Source: Diplodia intermedia
Lineage: Eukaryota > Ascomycota > Dothideomycetes > Botryosphaeriales > Botryosphaeriaceae
Direction: 5' to 3'
DNA length: 64,000 nt
NCBI GenBank assembly: GCA_021495925.1
Contig: JAKEKT010000067.1
Coordinates: forward strand, 124,001-188,000
A program made the translations under genes and the position numbers. How positions within the stretch are numbered: position 1 is the first letter of the stretch; each line of letters opens with the position of its first letter. The notes beneath the pieces were generated by a model, which was given only the letters and a program-made list of their open reading frames with translations, had not been told where the DNA came from and ran no database searches. Shown in pieces: positions 44,240 to 56,121 of this stretch.

Positions 44240-44889
44240 GTGAAGGGCGGCGGGAATCAGGTTGCCGCTGGCCCGTGTGCGGGGGCTAGAGCGAAAGCGT
44301 GCAGCCGGCACCAGTTGCCGCCTACCGGATCGGAGCAACCTCTCCCGCGGCCCACAATCTCGCTGTCTCAGCTCGAGTCAATTCTGCCTCTTCAACACGT
44401 CTGCATGAAACCTAGGGCATCGGTGCTCGTCGGCACCCTGACTCCGGATTCGTGTCGATCCTGGAAAGCCCATGGTGGCCTCAACCTCAACCCCACCCCG
44501 CTGCAGCAACACGGCCGTTAGGAACCACCAATGAATACAATATACTTTCTCTTGTGTGCCGCCCATCATGTGGCTCCCACCTCAATCGCGTGTGTTGATG
44601 TGCGCAGATCTCGAGGTGATGAGCTGGCTGATCGTCAATCGCCGTGAGGATTTACCGCTCGCCATGCAGGTACAGCAAGAGCTCTCTGTCCATCGCGGAG
44701 TTCCCCGGAGTTTCTGACCGGTCATGAAACCCTCTGTACCCGCGCCTTCGTACCGACGAAAGTGCTGCGCTGGCCTGCTGCTGGAATTCGGCATGGCGCT
44801 CCACATATAAAAAGTGGTACGTGAGCCTCTCACCGCCCCTAGGACCTATCCCTCAAGCAACCCGGCTCTCTGTCTCGATCAACACCGCC
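44240..44889 (+). promoter_or_regulatory. PKS promoter with TATA box
   Basis: A good TATA element, TATAAAAAG, lies at 44807-44815, about 75 bp before the PKS start codon. The rest is FMO 3' UTR and promoter without further recognised sites. Confidence 0.6.
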
Positions 44890-47800
44890 ATGGCCGTCTC
44901 CGATGCTGAAAATGCTCGCCCCGACGACGTTGCCATCGTTGGCCTTGCTTTCCGTGGCCCCGGTGATGCTTCGAGCCCCGAGAGGCTTTGGGACATGCTA
45001 GTCCACAGCCGCCCCGCCTTCTCCAGCGTGCCTAGGAGCAAGTGGTCCCACGAGGGCCATTACCACCCTTCCCCGGCAAGAGGAGGAAGCACATCTGTCA
45101 ACGGCGGCCACTTCCTCGACACCACCCAAGATGGAACCCGGTTTGATGCGGCTTTCTTCGACATGCGCAGGCCCGAGGTCCTTTCTATGGACCTGCAACA
45201 ACGCATCGCCTTGGAAAGCGTTTATGAGGCCGTCGAGAATGCTGGACTTACCCTGGAGAAGGTGAGGGGCTCGAAAACGAGTGTCTTCGCAGCCGCCACC
45301 AATGATGATACTCGTGCCATTCTTGGCATGGACCCCGACTTTGCTTTGGAACACAAGCACACGGGAACTTCGAAATCCATCATCGCCAACAGAGTCAGCT
45401 GGTTCTATGACTTCAGGGGGTGCAGCATGACCCTCGATACGGCATGCAGCAGCAGTTTGGTGGCCTTGCACACTGCTTGTGGCGATTTGCGCCAGGGCCA
45501 GTCTACAATGGTTTGTACTTCATTGGCATGTCTCTTCCACGACTATACTGACGGTGTAGTCAATCGTTTGTGGCGTCAATGTCATTGAAAATCCAGAGTC
45601 GATGTACGGCATGGATCGAGAGTGAGTTCCTCCTTGACGTTCAATTGCCTTTATCGGCTGACCCCCTGACTATTTAGTGGTCTCCTTTCTTCCGATGGAA
45701 CGTGCTTTCCATTTGATACTCGTGCAAACGGATCTTCTCGTGGTGAAGGTGTTGGTGCAATCATTCTGAAGCCCCTCCTGGCAGCCGTCCGCGATGGCGA
45801 CACCATCCGCGCTGTTATTCGCGGGACAGGTAATGAATGCGGAACATTTTGCAATGAGTCGAAACTGATCGCATGATAGGCGCAAACCAAGTCGGCCGTG
45901 GCGACGGACAACTGACCTTGCCCAGCCAGAAAGCTCAAGAGGAATTGATTCGACAAGTATACGATTCCGCCAAATTGGATCTCAACACAACCGCTTTTGT
46001 AGAGGCCCATGGTGTTGGTAGCCCTACTGCTGATGTAGAAGAAGCGAGAGCGATTGCTGGCGTTTGGAAGGACCGACCGGAACCGCTCTATGTTGGAGCC
46101 GCAAAAGCTAACCATGGCCATCTTGAAGGTGCTTCCGGGGTTGCCTCAATAATCAAGGTCGTTCTGGCTCTGGAGAGGGGTATCATCCCCCCGAATATCA
46201 ACTTTGAAAAGGCGCACCCCGAGATCGACACTGAAGCGTGGAACATCAAGTTCCCTCTGACAGCAACATCCTGGCCTCCGGAATGTGTCAGAAGGGCTTC
46301 TGTGAATTCCTTTGGATTTGGCGGTACTAATGCGCATGTGGTGCTTGACGATGCGTACAGCTATCTTCGAGAGCGTCAGCTACGTGGAATCCACCGGACA
46401 GAAATCTCCGAGAGCCGCAGAACGTCGACAAGTGGAGACTTGGAAGATCGGCCCAAGTATAGGATCTTCACCTGGTCGGCCAAAGATCAAGACGGCATCA
46501 ATAGATGCCTTTCAGCCTACTCGCACCATTTGGCGTCTCTGTCGACTGACAGGCCGCATGCATACCTTAGCGACCTGGCTCACACTCTCGCTGAGAGACG
46601 TTGTCGCTTCCCATGGAGCTTCGCTGTTGCTGCCGAGTCTGTCGAGGAACTGACCGAGGCCATTTCAAACCGATCGGGGGTGGCTCGTCCAATGGAAACC
46701 CCCAGTATCGGGTTCCTGTTCACCGGGCAAGGGGCACAGTGGTACGCCATGGGAAGGGAACTTCTCGCATATCCTGTGTTCAAGGAGACCGTCGAACTGG
46801 CAAGTGACTTCATCGCCTCGTTACGCTGCCCATGGAGTGTGTTTGATGAATTGTTGAAGAGCGAGGAGGAGAGCAGGATCGATGAACCCTACATTGCGCA
46901 AACGTTGTGCACTGTAATTCAGATTGCTCTGGTGGACCTTTTGTCATCATGGGGCATCACACCTGCCTACGTTCTCGGCCATTCCACGGGAGAACCCGCG
47001 GCTGCCTACTGCGCAGGTGCTTTGGACCAACGGAGTGCGTTGAGGATTTCATACTACCGTGGAATGATTGCGTCAAGACCGGCATCTACAAAGGGAAGCA
47101 TGCTCGCAGCGCTATGGGCCTCTGCAAGCGATGCGAACAGCAGCAGATACCGTTCTTTGGTCGGTGACCTTTCGGTGGGGAGTTTGGTCGGGGGCAAGGA
47201 TGTTCAGATTTTCTCGTCCATTACCGGCCAGAAAATCGACGTTGCGGAGATGAGCCGACCGGACTACTGGATCGAAGCCCTGCAGGCGACGTCAAAGTTC
47301 GATGACGCTTTGCAGAGTTTGTGTTCAACCTTGGTGAACGAGAATTCGGCATCATCGAAGCTCATAGAGATTGTGGGTCACGCTGCTAATTCGCTTCGAA
47401 CGAAAACTAACTGAGTTGATAGGGGCCTACCTCGACGTTCTCAAACTCCCTCGAGGATGCTGCAGCCGATGAACCCGCATTTGACAAGATTGGATACCAG
47501 ACGGTCCTGCTGAAGCATAGGCATGCTACAGCCACCCTGCTATCTACAGTTGCCACGTTGTTTGTAGACGGCCACCCCGTAGATCTCCACAGGATCAATC
47601 ACGGCGACGAAGATCCCGAGCTCTTGGTAGATCTTCCTCCTTACGCCTTCGATCGCAGCCTAGAGTCATGGTGCGAGAGCCGAAGGAGTCAAGTTTGGCG
47701 CTTCCGCAAATGGCCTCGCCACGACATTTTAGGATCCCCGGTGCCGGACTGGAATGAGAACGAACCGCAATGGAGAAATTGCATCCGCCTGTCGGAGCTT

Positions 47801-50800
47801 CCTTGGCTTAAGGATTATAAAATCACCGGCCATGTGGTCTTTCCAGGCGTGTCGTTCTTAAACATGGCCATCGAAGGCGTTACACAACTAGCCTCGGGGA
47901 AAGGGGACATCGCCGGCTTTGATTTGCGGAACGTGGTCATCTCCCACGCTCTCTTGTTGGAAGAGGACCATGAGACAGAAGTGATGCTCTCCATGCGAAA
48001 ATCTTCCTTAGGAGTTGATTCTGCCTGGGATTTCTCCGTTTTCGGCTACAAACAAGACACTTGGCTTGAGTGTTGTCGAGGCTCGGTCGCGGTTGAGTTC
48101 GCATTCACAACCGGCCCTGTCGATGCAGGACGCGAAGTGGCCGAGCACAAGAAACACTTTAGAGAAATCCTCGAGCAGTGCGAAGTCGCGTGTCAAAGCA
48201 AGAGAGATCTCCGCCGCCAATATGCCGAGCTCGAGCGAGTTGGGCTTGAGTTTGGACCTCTGTTCCAGAACCTCACAGAGGTCAAGTGCGGGGATGATGA
48301 CGGTCCCACTGGTCAGGCTATCGCCACTCTCCGTATCCCAAATGTTGCTAGTTGTATGCCATGCAACTACCTTCAGCCTCATTTCATTCAATCCGCGACC
48401 CTGGACAGTCTGACCCATATGATTCCGTTTGCTTTACAGGGTGCAGCTGGCGCAGGAAACCTGAGAGAACCATCCGTTCCGATCGCCCTCAAAAGCCTCT
48501 GGATCTCTGGCCGTACCGAAACCGAGCCTGGCCACGTCTTCACCTGCCAATCTTCAGCAAGGCCCTCTTCGCACAACAAGTTCAGTGCGGAGATAACGAT
48601 GTGGGATGAGGCAAGCCGGGAGGCCAGGGTCATCATCAGAGGCCTCGAGATAGGCCCCTTGCAGGAACTCGCGCTGAGAGAGGCTGGGCAGCGGCAACTC
48701 TGCTTCAAAGTGAACTGGAAACCAGACATCGATTTGTTGGGAGAAGAGGTGCAGAACTGCTTCAGGGAATCCTTGAAGTCTTTAGAGGAGGAGGACTCTA
48801 CAAATCTGAAGCGGATTCAGGACCTCCAGCTGGCTGCCGCTATCTACATTCTGGAAGCGGTCGAGCATTTCGATGACGAGAGCAACGAGCCTAAGGAACT
48901 AGCTCCCCATAAGCAAAAATACTTGGACTGGCTTCGCATGCAGGCACGAAACTACGAGAAAGAACGCATAGGCCACCAGCTGGAGGAGTGGGATGACATT
49001 CGAAAGGACACAACGCGGAGAGATGCATTCCTCAGAAACCTGGAGGACTCTGGTCCGGAAGGTAAACTGACTGTGCGAATGGGCAGCCACATCATCCCGA
49101 CTCTAAAGGCCGAGCAAGACGCGCTCCATCTTGTGTTCATGGATTCCCTTTTGGAGGAATACTACAGTCACATGGTCGGGACGGACAAGGTCCATGCGTT
49201 GCTCAGCGCTTATCTGGACCTGTACAGCCATAAAAACCGGGACTTGCGGGTTTGTGAAGTAGGAGCAGGCACGGGGGGAGCGACTGCTTCCCTCCTCGAG
49301 GCGTTTTGTCCAAATGGGTTGCGAGGCAAGCGTTCGACCCGTCTCCGCAAGTATACCTTCACCGACATATCATCCGGATCGTTTGAGAAAGCCCAGGTGA
49401 AGTTCACCAAATGGCGGGAGGTGCTGGAGTTCAAGGCCTTGGACATTGAAAAGGATCTCACTGGTCAGGGCTTCGAGGAAGTTGAGGGGACATATGACGT
49501 CGTCATTGCGGCCAATGTTCTCCACGCGACGGCGGACTTGTCACTGGCCATGGAGAACATCTACCGTCTTTTAAAGCCGGGCGGCAAGCTCATCATCCAA
49601 GAGTTCACCCAGCCAGATTTTCTTCCGGGACCGCTTTCCTTCGGCCTCCTCCCCAATTGGTGGCGGAGTACGGAGCCGAGTCGTCAATGGGGACCGTTGC
49701 TGACCGAGAAAGGATGGGTTGCAGCACTGAGAGAACACGGGTTTGAGAAGTCTGTCCTTCGCCTGCCAGATACGTTGAATCCCGATCTTCATGTCCAAAG
49801 CATAATCGTGGCCACGACACAGGAGGAAGAGAAGCCGCAGGCAGACATCGACATCAAGAGGACTTTCGTTGTGACTTCAGGCAGACCGGTTCTTCGAGAG
49901 CAGCTGGTTGCGGACAACTTGGCTGCACAGCTCATGACCATGTACGCTGGTAAGCTTGACCTCAAGGTTCGATCGTTGACGTCGCTGGAGGAGCACAGCC
50001 TCAAAGATTCCTGCTGTATTGTGACTGTCGAGCTGGGGAATGCTCTTCTCGCAGGAGACATCGGATCAGAGGAGTGGACGGCCATGCGGAAGCTTCTGAC
50101 AACAGCAAACGGGGTGATTTGGACGACCATGGATCCCTTCGAAAACCCGAAGGTCGGCTTGTCCACTGGGCTACTGCGTACGCTCCGCTGGGAGAGAGAG
50201 CGAGATGGATGCGACCTCACCACAGTGGCCTTTGAAGACTCGGAGAAGAATGAGAGCGAGATGGCTCGCCACATCAGAAGGATCTACAGGCGGCACTTTG
50301 TCGAGGGCCGTGACAAGAATGCCGAGTATTTGGTTCGCGGGAATCTGGTCCGCACCAACCGCTTGGTCGAGGCGGCGTATGCGAACGACTTCATCAGCGC
50401 CAGCTGTGCCAAGCCCGTCCCCCAACCCCAAACCTTCGGTGCGGACAAGTCAAGAGCCCTCAAGCTCAGTATGTTTTTTCTCTCTCCGCAGAACCCCACT
50501 TTATTTGCCGTACAAGTGCTGACTGAATGAACAGGCATTGCTACGCCGGGCCAATTCGACTCTTTGCGCTTCGTTGATGATCCAGAGCTCGCAAACCCTC
50601 TCCCTGAGAACTATATCGAGGTGGAGATCAAGGCTGCCGGTCTCAATTACAGGGATGTCCTTGCAGCCAAAGGTGAAATCCCGGCGAATGTGTTGGGCAC
50701 CGAAGGTGCAGGATTCGTGACACGCGTCGGCCCCCACGTAACCGACATTGAGCTCGGTGATCGAGTAATCGTCCTCTCAGCCGAATGCGGCACCTTCCAG

Positions 50801-52665
50801 ACGTACGCCAGGGCACCAAGAGATGCCGCAATCAAGATCCCCGAGGGCATGGACTTCACCGTTGCAGCCGGTCTACCTGTTGCTTTCTCGTTGGCATACT
50901 ACTCCCTTGTGGAAGTGGGGCGTTTGAAAAAGAGAGAGACTTGCCTCATCCATGCTGCAGCTGGCGGTGTTGGCCAAGCTGCAATTCAAATCGCAAAGTC
51001 TCAAGGGGCCGAGATATTTGCGACGGTCTCTTCAGAAGAAAAGCGAGATTTGCTTATCGAGGTGTATGGGATTCCCAAGGATCAGATTCTCTCTTCCCGA
51101 GACCTGTCCTTCGCCAAGGGCATCAAGCGGCTCACCCAAGACCGTGGGGTCGATGTTGTTCTCAACTGTCTCTCCGGAGAGGCGCTTCGGAGGTCCTGGG
51201 ATTGCATTGCTCCATTTGGCCGCTTCGTTGAGATTGGAAACCGCGATGTCTTTGCCAACGCCAACCTGAACATGGAGCCGTTCCGCCGATCAGCCACCTT
51301 CGCGGCAGTCGATCTGCACTCACTTCTCAAGCTGGATCTCAAGACGACCGCTCGTGTGCTGAACCATGTCATGGAGCTCTGGCAACAAGAAGAGATCAAA
51401 GCGGCAACGCCGACTACTGTGTACAACTACTCGCAGATCGAAGAGGCCTTCAGTCTTCTTCAACAAGGAGGCCACATTGGAAAGGTGGTCCTCACAGCAA
51501 ATGAGGATGATGTGGTCAACGTGGTGCCAAAACCGCGAGCGTCAATCAAGCTCAGGGAAGACGCCTCGTACGTTTTGAGTGGTGGCTTCGGTGGCTTATG
51601 CAGAAGCGTCGCCAAGTCGATGGCACTTCAAGGTGCACAGAACCTCATTTTCTTGTCAAGATCCGGGGCCTCGAGCGATGCTGCACAGGAGCTGATCGAG
51701 GATCTCAAGAGGATGGGGATCCGCTGTGAAGTCTTCAAGTGTGATGTGAGTGACGATGGCGTACTGCTGGCTGCGTTACGGTCCTGCGAAGAGTCTGGAA
51801 TGCCCAAGATTGCCGGCGTCATTCAGGGAGCCACACAGCTCAAGGTAAGTTCCTCTTTCAATGTTTGCAAGACCGAAAACGTGCTAACCAACTGCTATAG
51901 GACTCCGCGTTCGACTCAATGTCTCTCGAAGACTACCAGGCTGCACTGACGCCGAAGGTCCGCGGATCATGGAATTTGCACGAATACCTCCCGAAGGATC
52001 TCGACTTTTTCATCATGCTTTCCAGCAGCAACGCTGTTGTAGGCGCCAAACATCAAGCCAACCATGCTTCTGCCAATTCATATCAGGATGCTCTGGCTCA
52101 TTACCGCCGTGCTCGCGGCCTCCCTGCCACTACACTTGACCTAGGCAACGTGTTCTCCGCAGGCTCGACTGCCACGAATCGCGAGACTCTGAATCCTAGT
52201 CCGTTGTTATTCTTCGAAGACGATGATAGCGGCATTCAGGAGCAGCAATTCCTCGCTCTCATCGAGTACCACGTTGACAGGCAGCGCGCTACTGCACCTA
52301 CTGTGGAGCCGCAGATAGCTGTGGGCTTGCCTTGTGCGGCAGACTTCCGGAGCAGAAGCGTGCCCGAACCGGCTTTCTTGAAAACGCCACTGTTCATGCA
52401 TTTGCGCTCAGGAGCCGCGATAGGTATCGCTACGGCAAATGCGGATAATGGTAGTGACCGTTTGTCGGTCAAGACGACCTCAACAAGAGCGACGAGGAGA
52501 CGGAGAACAACGGTATCGAGGAGAAATGTAGCTGCTGAGGGAGAGGAAGATGACAAGATGTCAATCCGAAGCGCATCTACTTGGAAGAGTTCATCTACAT
52601 GGAGGAGCTCCTGGGGAAGGCGAAGGCCTGCGTCGAAAAGGACTGTGTCAGGGGGCCTACAATGA
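44890..52665 (+). CDS. Highly reducing polyketide synthase, catalytically degenerate, no ACP
   Basis: Seven exons (44890-45510, 45560-45621, 45678-45829, 45880-47372, 47423-50468, 50535-51844, 51901-52665) splice in frame to 2482 residues. Domain order is KS-AT-DH-MT-ER-KR. KS keeps Cys186 (DTACSSS) and both His motifs (EAHGVGSPT and NHGHLEG). AT has Ser647 (GHSTGE) but about 100 residues that normally follow are missing, including the YHS His. DH has Tyr908 where the catalytic His of HxxxGxxxxP belongs. MT has EVGAGTGG near 1386. ER has HAAAGGVGQAA near 1930. KR has GGFGGLC, and its YxxxN motif reads HASAN with His2283. The last ~90 residues are Arg/Ser-rich with no ACP. Alone it should not make a polyketide. 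Either it is decaying or it keeps a partial role. Confidence 0.9.
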
Positions 52666-55600
52666 TGATGACGGGATATGTGGATGTTGGGATGCCACTT
52701 CCGTTGGTCATGTAAGCTGTTCGACTTATGGATATACTTCAATAGTTTCGTCATCCTTTGCAACCTGCCAATTACCCAAACGGCACTTACCGTCAACTAT
52801 GGTTCTTTGCCCATTCACGTAGTCGTGATGTCCTGGCCGCTAGCCTGACAGGTATTTCCGCAACCGAGAGGCTTATTAGTTTGTGTGCTTCTTGATGATT
52901 CCATACCTCGATTGTGGGGGGCATGCCGGAGGCAGAAACTAAGTGCTGCGCTTCATGCCGGGCGATCGAAACGGGCATTGCACGGTCCACCTGGCCAATC
53001 TCAGATGTTGGACCGGTCCGCCACTTCACTGCAGAGACCGTTTCTGATGAGATCACGGCTAGAGGCTGGTTGTACCTCTGTCTTTTGATTCGTAGCTGAG
53101 GGAAAGTTCTAACTGCATCTACGGGTTTTGTTTGTGAAAGAGAAAGTGTAGGAACACCCGATGACAGAATCCGTATCTGCAGGATAAAAACTCTTCAAGG
53201 TGAGGCTCACGAAGCTCCAGAGAACCTCTCAAATCTCGATCCCAGAAGGGCATGCGGGGACATGTATCAAAGACTGCTATGGAAAGGTCCATATATGTCC
53301 AATTTGAAAAGGTCCGTCGGTCGGATTGCTTTTAGAAGTTGTTAGTGGATCTGGAAACATACATCTTCACCGGTGAGGGTACCAGGCTTTGGTACAGCAC
53401 CTTAGTCCTGATACTTGAGGTATGCTTGTCTTATAGGCTGTAGCATGGTGCAAATGGGAAAAAAATTGTTGCTGCTTCAACGTCCAAGCTGTACGGCCCC
53501 CTCTCGCTGCCGATGGCTAGCGCGAAGAATAGCAGAACATGGCGTAACTATGCCTTAGCTCGTCCTTAGAGGAAAAAAAAAAACAATACTTAGGTAAAAA
53601 ATTCTACATACACGTCCGGACGATGGCTTCAACTACCCATGACATGAGCAAAAAACAGATCCACGCTAGCCATCGGCCGCGCGAAGGAGCTGTATGGCTT
53701 TGAGCAGCTTCAGGACTTCGAATAGGCTTCGAACGCGTCAATGGCAGGCGGGGAGACCGCTTGCCCATGGATGAGCACGGTGATGGCGAGGATGTCGTGT
53801 TCTGACACCATGTTGGCTGCAAGCTTCGCAAGGAACGGTCTTCGCTGACGACTTCCACCGGGCACCTTGCGAGCTCAGGGTCAGCCCACCGCGCTGCTCC
53901 GAAAATGGCTCGGAAGAGCGCTCCCTGGCACAGGCGAGTTCCTCACGGCGAAAACCACGCGGGACAAAAGATGACTCCACGCATTGCACCCACACCGACC
54001 CCCATCCCGCCTCTCCGCTCGAACCCCCCGCGTCTGCAGAGCCAAACTCAACGACTTCCGTTGCCCGTCGAGTGGACAGTCCCATTGCCACACGTGAGAG
54101 CGAGACATGCTGCACGCAGCCAGTCGCGTCGGCCACGTGTGGTGCAAGCCGGAGTTCCCATTACCTAATGGGCACGCAAGCTCAACAGCGGATTGGGCGC
54201 TGCGGGCGCCGGCCCCTGTGCAACGGCGGCTCTTATGGGAGGGAAAAAAATTCTCTTACGTGCACCTTGCTGTATGCAGCGCAAAAATGCGCCAGTTGAC
54301 ATGCAAAGGGCGCCGCGGGCAGCGGCGCGGTGCGGTGCGGAAGATCGCGATCGTCAGGTACCGGTGTCACGCTGGCTCTGGACCGTCTTGTCCGCGCTTG
54401 TCGGACACCAGCGGTGCAGGTGGATGCGGCTGCAACCTGCGTAGCGGCGAAGATGGGCCCTGCGGAGCGCTAGACGGGTGGACTGTGTGGACTCTGTGGA
54501 GGGGACCATGGGCTAGACTGCTCGTGAAGGCCGACGACAACCGCACTGAGGTTGAGGCGTTGCGAGAGGGTCAGGAGGCTCCTGGCGGGCGGGCGCTTGG
54601 TGGCAGCACATCGTGAAACTGGGACACGCGGTGACCTCGACGCCGTGACCCGGAATCCACGTTGACGTGTCGCGGCATTTGTTGACAGTCCCCATTGATG
54701 ATCTCATCACGAACGAGCCCAATGCCTCAGGGCGGCCGGGGGGCCACTGCTGCGAGAGGGGCACGAAATGAAGGCGTGAGAGAGGGGTGTCGCAATGAAA
54801 GGGCCATATTGCCCAGGCGTGTGGTTGATCCGGGTGTTGCTATTCTCAGCCCTAGGGCATTGACGCGACATTGCTCACGGCTTGCGTGGGAATTGCAATA
54901 GCAGCGCCAGGAGTTCGCTGCCAGCAGCCCCTCACCGGTGTTTGCGGCCGTGACTGGGCGTGCAGGCCAGGAATGGCTCCAATTGGAGCGGCTGCAGGGC
55001 GGCCGGGGCGTCGTGAGGGAATCATGAATGTGTCAGCTCACACTCCGTCGCAGGTCGCGTCGGGTGAGCGCTGGAGCATACATAGGCTGGGTGCTCCACA
55101 GATCACAAGGCCAGATCCAACTTGAGCCGCAGTGAACCGCATTCAGCAACCGCTTTGGTTGATCGCCTCCGCCGCCGGCTCTGCGCGCTGGGCGGAGCGA
55201 CATCGGGCGTCGCGAGCCTGCCAGGCAGCACCGGTGAGGGCGCTGCCAGGCCGCTGGCTGCAGGAAGGGCGGCGATCGAGGAAGAAAACGCGCGATCAAT
55301 CGCCCTGTGCCGGTGGGGACGGATCTGATGCGAGGTGTGCGCGACCTTGGCCGCGGCGCACCACCGAGGAGTTTTTTCTAGAAGCGCCGGCTGTCTAGCC
55401 CAGTCAGTGCGTTCGTTAGTCAGAGAAATGCACGGTGCCTGGCCCCCCGAACCTCGCTGCCCGTCGCGGCTGAAAAAACGACATTGACGCGCCATTTATC
55501 GTGCTGCGCACACGGGCTGCTCGCGGGCGCAGTGCAGGGCGGCGTGCAGGGCGCGTCCGCGGAGAAAAGGGGACTGCAGACTGCGGGGAAGGGCAGGCTG

Positions 55601-56121
55601 CGCGTGGCTGTCGCGGGGCACAACACCACGAATGGCGGGAGGGCGGCGGTGGATGGTGCGATGTGCCGGCGGGAGTCATCGCTGGCGGGCACTGTGGCCG
55701 GGGGCGCCGCGGGAAGCAGCGCGGGAAGCGCACAGGGCTGCGAGAATAGGAGCAAATTAGCGCCGGCATTCGGCCCTGTGGCCCTGCGCGCAGGGGCAGC
55801 ACGTTTGCTCGGCCCATCGTCATCATGGCGCTGGTCATGAGAATTCTTCTGCCAAAGCTCAACCGCTTAGCATTTTTTCGTGGCACGCGGTGCTGCAGTA
55901 CATAAGCCCCGCGGAGCCGCACCCCACGGCGAGGGGAGATATATCACGCCCATCCAGAGGACTATGTTTTTTCCCGCCCTACGCCTGCGCCTGCTGATCC
56001 AACACAAGACGCTATCCTGAACGTCTACCCCAGATCGTCCGCAACCGCCTTCCGCATTCGGGCGAACCATACAATCCCCCTCGAACCACTGCCCGCCACT
56101 GAGCATCCGCGTCACACCACC
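52666..56121. other. Long gene-poor stretch
   Basis: About 3.45 kb lies between the PKS stop and the arrestin start. The first ~900 bp have average composition with a poly-A tract near 53572. From 53600 it is GC-rich with many overlapping frames, none with motifs, stable splice structure or length typical of a gene. No ACP-like DSL motif was found after the PKS in any plus frame I read. It may be the arrestin promoter, a non-coding transcript, or the remains of cluster genes. Confidence 0.5.

Noticed and set aside
52667..53100. Possible displaced ACP of the PKS
   Set aside because: None of the three plus frames shows the DSL-type phosphopantetheine motif or a helical ACP pattern.
54010..54090. 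tRNA-like A-box and B-box text on the minus strand (TGGCAATGGG and GGTTCGAGC)
   Set aside because: The B-box does not match fully, and I could not form an acceptor stem or anticodon arm around it.
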